Assembly (NCBI GenBank): GCA_022495005.1
Contig: JAGYXB010001606.1
Coordinates: 186,001-250,000, forward strand
Origin: Rhyacophila brunnea
Lineage: Eukaryota > Arthropoda > Insecta > Trichoptera > Rhyacophilidae
Length of the DNA: 64,000 nucleotides
Reading direction: 5' to 3'
In this document: positions 25,736 to 36,079 of the stretch, in pieces
Numbering within the stretch: position 1 is the stretch's first letter
Layout of the letters: every line of letters starts with the position of its first letter
Translations under genes and position numbers: made by a program
The notes under the pieces: generated by a model
What the model was told of the DNA's origin: nothing
Seen by the model: the letters and a program-made list of their open reading frames with translations, nothing else
Databases searched by the model: none

Positions 25736-26872
25736 ATGTATTAGCATTTCAATTTTCATAATATATATACATATACTATACTATATATATATATATATAT
25801 ATAATTATCCACAACGTTTCATATCCAAACTGAAATCCAATAAAATATAGCATGGAATTATTTTTAAAGAATTTTCTTTGAATGCTCTCTAAATTACCCA
25901 GTGGAATAACTAACTTAAAACATTTCTGTCAGAACTGTTTCTCAATAACAGTTCGTCACAGTATTTTGTTGTTGTTGTTGTTAAAACCTGATGGCGCTAA
26001 GCTGTCTAACGGCGTCGTTATCCTTTATTCGCTATTCGTTATTCGCTTCTCTACAGTCAGCTTGCGGTTGTGCCTAAGATAAATAAGCAAGTCGAATTCG
26101 GGTAGGAGGGAGTGTTTGTAATAACGTGGGAAAATACAAAAATGCTTTCAAGTGCCTTATAAAATCTACCCACATATTATTAATATACGTCATGAAAAAC
26201 TGTGGAGTTTTCGTAATGTATAGAAAGGTCAAGTATAAGAAAATATACTAGGCGTAAAATAGATATTTTAAAACAAATAAAATAATAATTTAATTAAATA
26301 TTTAGGTAGTTTCAAGTAACGTACATAATCTTTTGAGACTTTTGCAGTACTTATCTGTTGTCATGTTTTTTTTTGTTTTACTGTCCATTATTTGCTTTTT
26401 CCTTTTTGTTATTCGACAATATTAAATTTATAGGTACTGAAAAGTGGAATTGAGTATAGGGGTTGCGTTCTGCTTATGGCAAACCAGACGACCGCCCAAC
26501 GTACCAAGATTTAGGAATACATATTATTTTAGTTAGAAAAATAATGTATTCATGTATTTAGATTAATTAAACTGGATTTTAACATTTTAACAGACTAAAG
26601 AACAACATAATATTATATTTATGATATGTACATTATTCTACAGTTAAAGATGACTTACCGGTATAATAACGTGTAATTAAAAGCTGGACGCAATATTACA
26701 TTAAAGTGTCACATCTGACACATTTGGGTTGTGAGATTATAATATTTAATGTGGCATTAGATTTTCCAGTTATCGAATTTGTTAAAAATAACGATGTTAG
26801 CTTAGGTTAGTTTTAGACGATCGGTGACTGTTGGGTCGACAATAACAATACGTCCCGGTAATTATTGTCGTC
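25736..26872. other. Intergenic, includes an AT microsatellite
   Basis: An (AT)n run lies near 25780-25803. Nothing else was supported. Confidence 0.4.
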
Positions 26873-27347
26873 CTAAGGCATAAAGTCCACCAAAAATGCG
26901 TTCGGTGCGCTCACTACTGAGTAGGCCCCCTCCCTCCCGCGCATTACCCTTCACCTATGTAATAAGGGGCCCAAGAAGCACAACATAATTATTATTATCA
27001 GCGTCCTCATAACAAAGCAATAAAAATATTATATTATTTCTCGGGGCTTGTAATTACGCAATAACTAAACAATGAGTTCTCTGTTATTAAATAATGACTT
27101 CTCGCTCGTCTATCGACGACGCTTCGAGGAGCGTGATTTTGCTTGCCGTGTTCAATGAATGGACTACGTTGTATTTTCGTTAATTCGTATCGTTGAGAAG
27201 CCAAAAACGGTGACTCATGGGGCAGGCGGGCACAAGGCGTCGTCAAATCCAGTGTGCGCTGGCGTATTTCATTACGTTGTATTTTCGATGATTCCCATAG
27301 AAAATGCGCGAGCGCCCCGTAAGCCTGCTTTAGTGGACTTTATGCCT
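26873..27347 (+). mobile_element. CpG-rich three-copy element, copy 1
   Basis: Inverted ends TAAGGCATAAAGTCCAC and GTGGACTTTATGCCTA. Inside are GAGTAGGCCCCCTCCC, TTCTCGGGGCTTGTAATTA, TCATGGGGCAGGCGGGCACA and AGTGTGCGCTGGCGTATTT, all shared with 50819-51327. GC content is well above the surroundings. Confidence 0.75.
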
Positions 27348-27349
27348 AA

Positions 27350-27946
27350 ATGTCGGCAAAACATCGAGAGCGTCGACAGCTTCAAATACCTGGGGGTACA
27401 CATCACGGGATATGGCTTTTTGCAGAGAGAGCTCGCAATCCGAATGAGAATAGATGGAGCAACATTCAACTCAAAACTAAATTCCGCCTATTCGACGCTT
27501 GCATTCTGACGGTGCTGCTTTACGGTAGCGAATCATGGCACCTTACGAAGGCTCAGACCAACCATACTTATACTGAGCTTTGAAAACAGCTGATGTTTGC
27601 GACGGATACTGGTATGATTTTAGGAACAACGAGGCGATAACCAAGCAGCCTCTCATCACGCTGAGTGTGAAGAGGCAACGTTGGACCTGGCTCGGCTACG
27701 TACTACGGGCGCCAGAAGAAAATTTCAACCTGGCTTGCCTGGTTCAAACCAACCCGATTCTGGCGTCCTAGAAGGCCGCTAAATACTATCTATAGAGTGT
27801 ATACGGCGGACTTACGGGATGCTAGTTTGACCTGGAACGATGCAAGAAGACTAGTGAGCGACAGGGATTCTTGGAGGTGCCTCGTGGTGTCCATATGCTC
27901 CATCTAAGGGGCGGATATGGCCGAAGAAGAAGAAGAAGAAATGTCA
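27350..27946 (+). mobile_element. LINE 3' end with (GAA)n tail, copy 3
   Basis: The C-terminal part of a non-LTR retrotransposon ORF. Readable pieces in shifting frames are SFKYLGVHITG, CILTVLLYGSESWHLTKAQ, KRQRWTWLGYVLRAPEENFN and, last, RDASLTWNDARRLVSDRDSW, ending in stops. It finishes with a (GAA)n run at 27928-27941. It has at least two frameshifts and one stop, and the reverse transcriptase core is absent. Same family as 18105-18370 and 21095-21450. Confidence 0.85.
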
Positions 27947-28563
27947 CCGGTCATCGACTGAGTCGTGCGTGAATATGCTGTCGTTTTTGTAGACTGGTTT
28001 TACATACAGCGTATTTAAAAAAATGATTATTGCTCTTTAAGCACAATCACTCCTTTGATTGAATGATTCCTACATAACAGTGTTTTAGATATTCTTTTAT
28101 ATTTCTGCTGGTACTGCAATACACGTACCTAGGGTACTCGATATGGCGACCATATTATTTTAAAAATCTTTATAAGGAAACGCCCTCAGCTTTCTTTCTA
28201 TTTTCCATTGTAATCAAATACAACCATGCGTCTAGAAGGCGAAAGAGTCACGGGCCAGCCCTATGAAACAAAGGGTAGTTTTCGCAAACTTTTGGTGAAC
28301 GAAACCATTGAATATACTAGAATCCCGACACTATTAATATAAGTGATGTACCGTTTTGAGAACGCCATGAGCTGCGGCTATTTAAATAATGTGCAATATC
28401 ATATGTTGATTATTTAAATAATCTCTATTACCTACCTCAGCTGGAGAGACCGAAACCGTATATATAATTAGAGAGACGCACTTTCTTTTGTGATTCACTA
28501 TGAATTCAACATATTATGTTCTTAATAACAAAACGTAAAAATACAAAGATTCATTTGTCATTC
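27947..28563. other. Intergenic, no gene recognised
   Basis: No supported exon or delimitable element. Confidence 0.4.
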
Positions 28564-28571
28564 ATCTACAC

Positions 28572-29067
28572 CAGAGGTAGTCAACCTTTTTATACCTACC
28601 GCCCACTTTTATATCTCTGTTAGTAGTAAAATTTTCTAACCACCCACCGGTTCCACAGTAATGGTGATTTATAAAGTAGGGAAGTAACTTTACTTTGTAT
28701 AATTTATAAAGCAGAGTTACAGTAAGTTAAAGCATATATTAATAATAATAAATATTTTATGTCAGACTTTCGCTAAGTTTGGCAGAACAAATCTTTATAA
28801 AACAACTTACTGTAGTTAAATATATCTTTTTATTTATACTTTGGATACCTACATATTATAAGCATGAAGTCTGATGAAATCACATTTAATCAATTAAATT
28901 ATTAAGGAGATCCCTGAGGCTGATGCTGCGAAACTAAATACTGGATATCTGGCTCAATTTTCGAACATTTTGAAAACATAATGAAAATGTTTTTAAAACC
29001 CCTACCGCTCACCATGAAAGCTGGAACGCCCACTAGTGGGCGGTAGGGACCAGGTTGACTACCCCTG
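28572..29067. mobile_element. hAT-like element, 496 bp
   Basis: Inverted ends CAGAGGTAGTCAACCT and AGGTTGACTACCCCTG, both followed inward by CCTACCGCCCAC. Perfect 8-bp duplication ATCTACAC at 28564-28571 and 29068-29075. No coding frame. Confidence 0.9.
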
Positions 29068-29169
29068 ATCTACACTATATAATAAGCAACCGAAAAAGTC
29101 ATGTATCCCACTATTCACCACCCAACTTGACGCTACGCACATGGTTTGGTTTCTTTAATAAGTCACTTA

Positions 29170-29478
29170 GGCCCGTTTCAGACGGGACACCGGTGTCGCG
29201 CTCGATATAATATAGGAGGCCCTTGTATTCGAATAAATGGGACTTTGTATTATATTTATGAACACCCCAGAGCTAATGAGTCAACGCGTGTCCGGTACAC
29301 CATTTTGTCGGCCGCTACATTCTCAGGCCACCGATACACTTGTTTTTATTACCTCAGTCAGTTTTATGTTCTCATTTATAACGAGAAATTATGCATTGAC
29401 TCATTAACATCATCATCGAATACAAAGGCTTCCTATATTATATCGAGCACGACACCGGCGTCCCGTCTGAAACGGGTC
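29170..29478. mobile_element. Harbinger-like element with TTA TSD, 309 bp
   Basis: Inverted repeats of about 48 bp starting GGCCCGTTTCAGACGGGAC and, inverted, GACCCGTTTCAGACGGGAC. TTA flanks both ends (29167-29169 and 29479-29481). The end itself holds a small palindrome, CCCGTTTCAGACGGG. TTA TSD and GGCCC ends fit PIF/Harbinger. Confidence 0.85.
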
Positions 29479-29706
29479 TTAGACTGGGTACTAAGACACT
29501 TTTTCGTAAATCTACATAATACGAGAGACACCGTAGCTTTTGTGATCCGTCTATATGAGACGATAGTATACACGAAAAGTCATGGTAACAGGTCATGGCG
29601 TGGTCGTGGCTTACACGACTCATTTAGAGTAAGGACAAGCGTTAAGAGGTGAGTGGTGTTTGTGAGTGAAGCTTTTCCCATCTATAATATCTTTTTGGTC
29701 GTACAC

Positions 29707-30545
29707 TCATGGCGGAGGATCGTGACCACTTTTAAATTTTGCCATCGTTTGAGCGACCAAGACTTTCCATTCTTCTCGATCTTCCGCTTCTCTCAGAGCA
29801 GAATTAATGGTGCCGCCAGTCAGCTCTTCCTCTGCTTCGCCTTTCCCGGAGGCCAATCAAAACCACCAGTCTCTCCAGGTTGTCTGGTCCACGCCGGATA
29901 AGATGTCCAAAAAACTGCAGAATCCGTCTTAGACATACTGCCGAGAGCCGTTCCTTTATCTGTATTTTCTGGATGATTGACTAGTTCGTCCTGTGTTCCG
30001 TCCAAGAAATACGAAGTATTCGACACCAACACCACATCTCAAAGGAATCGATTGCCTTCCCTTCCCTTGCCTTCAGGGCTATGACTCGACTCAGTATAAA
30101 AATATAGAGAACACTAATGTTTGCACAAGCATCATTTTTGTGGCAATCGAAATTCCCCAATCCTTCCATATTATAGTGTTAAGATATGCCATTGCATTTT
30201 TTGCAATCTGTGTGCGCGTTCTTATTTCCGCATCACATCCGCCCTTTCCACTGATGGTCGATCCCAGAAATACAAACTCATCCACTTTTTTAGTATACTT
30301 GCTGTTGGTAGAAGGTTAGACCGATCAACAGCCATTAACTTGGTATTTTTCCTATTAATAAGGAAGCCGTATTTGCGACTCTCTTCCTCTACCCGGTGTA
30401 GCAGCCATGTAAGTTCTCTTTCATCAGCAGGGAGTAATGTGGTATCATCTGGGAATCTTAAGTTGTTTATTTTTTGGCCAACAATTGTTATTCCGCCCTG
30501 CCAATGATCTAGGGCTCTCCGCATTATTATTATCTCCATTTATAC
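29707..30545 (-). mobile_element. LINE fragment, RT core to ORF end
   Basis: Minus-strand remnant of a non-LTR retrotransposon polyprotein. In order it shows INNLRFPDDTTLL (30461-30423, the RT active-site box, with P replacing the usual A), YGFLINRKNTKLMAVDR, DEFVFLGSTISGKGGC, MWCWCRILRISWTEHRTN, RRILQFFGHLIRRGPDNLER and the typical C-terminal end AKFKSGHDPPP before TGA at 29709-29707. Reading frames change several times. The 5' end is truncated just upstream of the RT active site. Confidence 0.85.
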
Positions 30546-31284
30546 TCTATCCGTCGCAATGTCAACCATCGATCCCGGAGACAGTCAAATGGAAACAATC
30601 GAAGTGTGTATTCAATATTTTGATAGATTAATAATTTTTGATGTTTTACCCATAAACTTTACAGCACTGGTTAACCAGATCAATGTCCAAAAACCAGTAC
30701 TGCACTGGCAAAATCACTACGTATGCTCACAGTACATAAGAGTATCACTTTCCCTACAATTTATTCTATAAAATGTTATTTATTACAGTTAGTACGTATC
30801 TAGTGAAAGTGGAATACAAATTTTATTGATTTACCAATTCAAAACTATCATTGTTTATTCAACACGTCTTAGTTTCTTGGCCATTTAAAATTTAATATTA
30901 CGGTTGGTTAGTCTCACCGAATGCCACAGTTAGACAATATAATTACCATATTATTATATTGTATACCTAGATAGTAATCGTAGAGATTTAACGCACTCTA
31001 TCCCTCCAAGGCTGACCTAGAATTTAACTCGAGTTACGAATATATTATGAGTTCCTTGTTAATAATTATTTACTTGAATGCTTCACGCATATCAATTTCG
31101 TGGATGAATGCACACTATTTGAATATATTGCTTCATGTATTAGCTATTAACGGTTCAAACGAGAAATTAATTTTAAATTAAATTACTATTTAACTAATTA
31201 TAATATAATACATAATATACAATTTAAGTACGTGTTTTTTTCTGAAGAAGTGGGTATAATAATAATAGTGCAGTTTTCCTAGCC
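30546..31284. other. Intergenic, no gene recognised
   Basis: AT-rich; nothing supported. Confidence 0.4.
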
Positions 31285-31292
31285 ACCTTATA

Positions 31293-31954
31293 TAGGGATT
31301 GCAATACCGAATAAAAATGTCAATATCGGTTTTTCGGTATTTTCTTATTGAATACCGGTATTAATACCGGTATTTCTTAAATATTAAAAAAACAGAAGTA
31401 GGTGCTTATCAATAAAAATATAGCTATTAAAATCTTTAAAAAATATTATTTTATAGCAAAAACTTACATACCTCCCTACATTTATTATGTTGACATTTAA
31501 AATATGTATTCATCATAATTATTGTAAAACTAGTAGAATATATTGATAATTTTTACAAAACTCCTCAAAAGTTCATCAAGTGCAAATAAGTCCGGCTGCA
31601 GTAAAAGCTTCTTAAATTCAAAGCTTGTGCAGTCATCAATAATTATTATAGAATAATTTAACATTTTTGTCACGGATGTTTTCTATTTCGAAATAATATT
31701 ATGATAATTTATCGCGACAATTACTTATATAAATAGATTTGATGAAATTTGTTTTGTTATTTTTTCACCTCTGTTGAATTCACTCAATATATTTGAATTT
31801 TAGCAGCACATAACTTGTAATTCATTTTCAAAAATGTAAACGAGTGTGCTTTCTTAATACCGAAAATTCCGGTATTTTGGATTTTTAAAAGCGGTATTAC
31901 GGTATTGATAAATACTGAAATACCGGTTTCGAAATACCGGTATTGCAATCCCTA
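31293..31954. mobile_element. hAT-like element with ACCGGT sub-terminal repeats, copy 2
   Basis: Ends TAGGGATTGCAATACCG and CGGTATTGCAATCCCTA, perfectly inverted. Flanks ACCTTATA (31285-31292) and ATCTTATA (31955-31962) match at 7 of 8. Multiple ATACCGGTATT motifs lie near the ends, and the body is similar to 14639-15281. Confidence 0.85.
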
Positions 31955-31962
31955 ATCTTATA

Positions 31963-33082
31963 TAATCTGAATCATCAGAAAACTGGAGGCTTTCATTAAA
32001 TGGACGTAATCGGTGTATGATGAGGATTTCCTGAGCTGATCATATTATCTACACATAGCTACCATGGAATGCGGAGAAGCTGCCAATGCGTCAATTTTTT
32101 TCCGCAATAGTGACTATGGTTTACTTCAGGTTATAATGTAGGGAAAGCTAGAGAACAGCAAAGACGTTGGCCTAATGAGATTCTTTTGACTAGTTACGCA
32201 AGGCATTAGTGGCCAGATACGATTGATATAAAATAGCAAGATGTACTTTAATAATTTGATCACCAACCTTGGATAAAAGATGACACCAAGAGAAGAAGAA
32301 GATTGCTATTAAGATACTATTAAGGCTAGATGGTTGCGATAATATTTTTCTTCGAATAGTCTTAATAATAATATGTGAGACGTGATTTCAAATACGAGTA
32401 TAAGCCGAAAATAATATATAACTCTATCAGAAACTTATCGTCCGAGATTCAAAGCCATTTATTGTAATATTATGTCACAATGAAATACATAACTTCAATA
32501 AATAATAACGGACATCTTTCAGTAGAATGACGTAGGGGTGAAAGGCTTGAAACAAGAAGTAATGATGTAAGTATAGATATTAAAATTTTCATAAAGCAGT
32601 TATTTTATTCACATTCGTCACGAATGTTGATGTAAAAATACTTTGAGAACAACAATTTAACGTGAATGGAAATGTCTACTAGAGACAAGCTTGCAATTTG
32701 AGAGAATTGATTGATTGAGATTTTATAGTGTTTTAATTACACAATACATAATTTATCTAAAACAATAAAGAGATAATTATTTTTTTAAATGAAAAATATA
32801 CTTATAATTTTAAAAGTTATAGTGTAAATTCATTTTTTTGTATAGGATCCCATCTTCTTATTGTATATTATATTAGTATGTATGTATATAACAAATATTT
32901 TTGAATAATTCTCAGTTTGAATATTGTATTTTATATTAGTTTAATTATAATTTTCTAAAAAAATTAAATGGGTATAATTTGAATTCATTTTTATTTATAT
33001 CTAATCTAATTTCGGTGTGGTCACATTATTGAAGTTTGATTTGAAGCTTCACTTAGGGGTTGGGAATGGTACATATAAATAT
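31963..33082. other. Intergenic with a possible LINE relic
   Basis: 32137-32305 has a frame reading QRRWPNEILLTSYARH and ends in a GAAGAAGAAG run, suggesting a very decayed LINE 3' end. The rest is AT-rich. Confidence 0.3.
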
Positions 33083-33320
33083 GCCCACGATGGCCGAGCA
33101 GCTTAAGTGTCGGCCTATAACGTCGTGGGTACCATGTTATAATATTGAGTCTAGCAAATGCAGGTATTGTTTTTCAATTTATGTTTTTGTCAGAGTATGG
33201 ACCTAATAAGTTGAGCAAGTGGCCAACATCCATTTCTCGTAAAAAACAAAAATCTGTTAATACAAACCTACACTCTGTGGAGGCCCATATAATCTTACTA
33301 GGATCGGACATAGTAAAAAT
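33083..33320 (+). mobile_element. tRNA-derived SINE, family 1
   Basis: Plus orientation. The A-box-like TGGCCGAGCAG is at 33091-33101, followed by the body (GTTTTTCAATTTATG, CTAATAAGTTGAGCAAGTGG) and the tail (ACTCTGTGGAGGCCCATAT, ACTAGGATCGGACAT). Confidence 0.8.
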
Positions 33321-34589
33321 ATATATACCTATATTATAACAATAATATAGTGATTAAACATATTCTATGAATGAACCACTAAGTAAACGGTCTAAAAGTA
33401 TTCTGACCAAGGCCTGAACAAAAACGATGCATAAGTGCGAGTGAGAAAGTATTCGGCACCATTATAATCCCTGCGACACGCGCTAGAGTAAGATAAAAGG
33501 TTTACAGATGTGTAGAAGATTTTGTTGTTGGCGTAGCCTTAAGCGTCGATAATATGCGAGCGCGTATTGCTAAAATTGATATTTTTTGTATTAAACATAA
33601 AGTCAGTGGTAAATATTTTTAGTTAATTAAGTAGAAAAGATAGTTCTGTGTGTTATATTAAAATGTGATAGCCGTACTGATAAGCAAGAAGATGGTATTA
33701 CGTTTCATAGGTAAGTTGATACATGCTCGTGATAATTTATTTGTACTTATATGTATTATTATATATTTTAATATCAAGTGACCATGTTTCTTTAAAATAA
33801 CTTGGATATTTTTACCTAATGGGTGCATTTTGACCGCTTAAAAATACTATATACCGTAAACAAATAGAAAATTATATTTTAATTCAGAGCGTCTAGTGCG
33901 AGCACTATAGGAATGCAATGAATTAGCAATGCAATGGGTGGCGTCTAGTTGTATCTATAGTCTAAGATTCTGGCTATAATTCGAGGGAGACATAGAAATT
34001 TGAGGGAGTTGCGTGAACATTACGTTAGTTGAATTTGTAGACATAGAAATAATATACGTTTGTTCTTATAAAATTGAATTCCAATTGATATTAGAGGATT
34101 ATTATGGGAAAACGAAACAATTGTTACTATGCTGAAATGTTTTATTAATTATTACAACATAATTTGTTTTTTTTACACACACACTAACACGAATTAAACT
34201 TAAATAAATACTTTTTTTTATAATTTAGGTAGGTAACTGCAATAATAAAGTAGAATTTATTGGTAACAGAATAATATAATAATATTATAAATATCTGTAT
34301 TATTATTTTTATAGTTAGGTCACACGAATAACTGTGCGAAGACAAAATGAATTTCTGAAAGAAATAATTAAGGCATTATTAACATAAACAATAATGTCAG
34401 TAGCCCAAAGAAAATATAGATAAGTCAAAAATATTAAGTTGAGATATATGTAAACCTACGTTATAGAAATGTCTATCTATTGAGTTGAAACACACCTTTA
34501 GAACGTTAATTAAACTCCCATATTCGTACATATTTCCGTTAAATATGAATAAATGAATGCGGTAAATTATCTGGTGACCCTTCCCTTCA

Positions 34590-34725
34590 AGGTCTAGTGT
34601 GTAATACTGTGGGGTCTCCGGGTTTGTACCCGGTGAGGTCACAATACATTTTAAGTAGGTATGTGATTTTCTCCAAACCTGGATATTTAAATGTCATCGT
34701 TTCACTTTCTTTATCGTTTAATATA
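34590..34725 (+). mobile_element. SINE-like repeat, family 3
   Basis: TCTCCGGGTTTGTACCCGGT (T-arm-like hairpin) at about 34615-34634, then GAGGTCACAATACA and TATGTGATTTTCTCCAAACC, match 50140-50205. Confidence 0.65.
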
Positions 34726-35352
34726 ATTATTCGTTTTATTACCTATTTATGATCCATCTGACAAATTGAAGCTAAACCAGACTACTAGGTCTAAAAATAA
34801 AGAAATTAATGCGGCCGTTGAGTGGCGCGCGCATCAGTTTGATTTTTCCAGTAATTTTCTGGTTTATTTCACAGAATCTATTATTCCCCACGTATATTAA
34901 TAATAGTTTGAATTATTATTAAGAATATAATATTAAAATAGGTACTACAAAATACTATTAAATATAATATTATAAAATAATTAGGATACATATTTTCCAT
35001 TGTTTTGACTTATCTCCTTTATCCTTGGTACTAAAGATATTGTTCTGCACAATTTAACGTACCTACTATTTGAGGTAATATGTTTTATTGCTTATTATAT
35101 TCATAATATTTATTTAGTTAAGTAGGAAGGTAAATGATATATATACAAAATATTTGTATAAATAAATTGCTTAATTTAAACAAATTATCTATGTAGGTTA
35201 TAATAACAAAACTAAATATAAAATTAAATAATTAATTAATTATTGCACGTGGCTTTTAATTTTTTTATAGTACTGGCTTTTATAAAAAGTCAATTATTAT
35301 TTAAAAAAAAAAACATTAAAAATACTGAAATGAATTTACCGTTTTCAATTAT

Positions 35353-35358
35353 TTTATT
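35353..35358 (-). other. Possible ALP poly(A) signal
   Basis: The first AATAAA on the minus strand after the ALP stop lies here, about 490 bp downstream. AT-rich DNA makes chance occurrence likely, so this is only a candidate 3' end. Confidence 0.2.
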
Positions 35359-35843
35359 GGTACTGTGTATTTTACAATTTTGGAAAATAAAGTATCAGTC
35401 GATCATGTAGAAGACCGACGGATAATCTCGAGTCAGATTAAATTGTTCTATCTAATACAGTAACTACAGAGTGCAATACATTATAATACTACATGCACAT
35501 AAATATCATTAATATGAGAATCGATAAATTATTAACATGGAATACTGCAAGATTTGTTTTTGAATATTCGAGGAAGGAAGATATGATTTTTACAAGAAAG
35601 ACTGACGATATTCTTTTCTTCGTTCTCCCCTTTTTCATCATTTAGTAGGAATAAAATAATAGTTAATAAATAAGGTTCACGATTAATCTATAATGTAATG
35701 TCCCATTGTGGGGTTCACTGGAGGGGCAACAAAATGAAATTAAGTTTTAACAACGAAATGCTCACTCACTTAAATCTATTATAAATTATGACACAACTAT
35801 CGCAGAATAGGTTCTTCACATTGGTAGCATGGTTTGGTTCCAA

Positions 35844-36079
35844 TCATTGATGATTCAGGTCTTGGTGGTTTTGAGCTTGGCCATAAATGTCATCGTCGCA
35901 GGCTTTTAGGCCAGGTCCTATACACGCGGCAAAGGCCATTAAATGAGGGATGACGTTCTGTTCGTAGATCCCAGTAAAGAGGTGAGACCAGGGTCCTGTT
36001 GCGAAGACTTCCACATCTTCACCGCCGTGGGTTTCTGAATCCATTGGAACTGGTGCTGGGAAAGTATAGTTTACGTTGT
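35844..36079 (-). CDS. ALP: ALP terminal exon F
   Basis: Carries [12 protein letters not shown] (last Zn ligand H444), the [20 protein letters not shown] block and the conserved cysteine pair, then a short polar tail and TGA. The acceptor is CTTTCAG. No splice donor is visible between the cysteine pair and the stop, so it reads as the true last exon. The missing hydrophobic tail argues against GPI anchoring. Confidence 0.9.

Larger units (their letters stand above)
33321..35843. other. Downstream of ALP, no other gene recognised
   Basis: AT-rich. Contains a family 3 SINE-like copy at 34590-34725 and presumably the ALP 3' UTR in its last few hundred bases. Confidence 0.4.

Noticed and set aside
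25760..25805. AT repeat as a possible origin or promoter
   Set aside because: Simple microsatellite in AT-rich DNA with no supporting features.
29146..29652. 168-codon plus-strand frame
   Set aside because: It spans the Harbinger-like element and both its inverted ends; no protein similarity seen.
29993..30507. Plus-strand frames over the LINE fragment
   Set aside because: They are antisense shadows of the minus-strand RT fragment.
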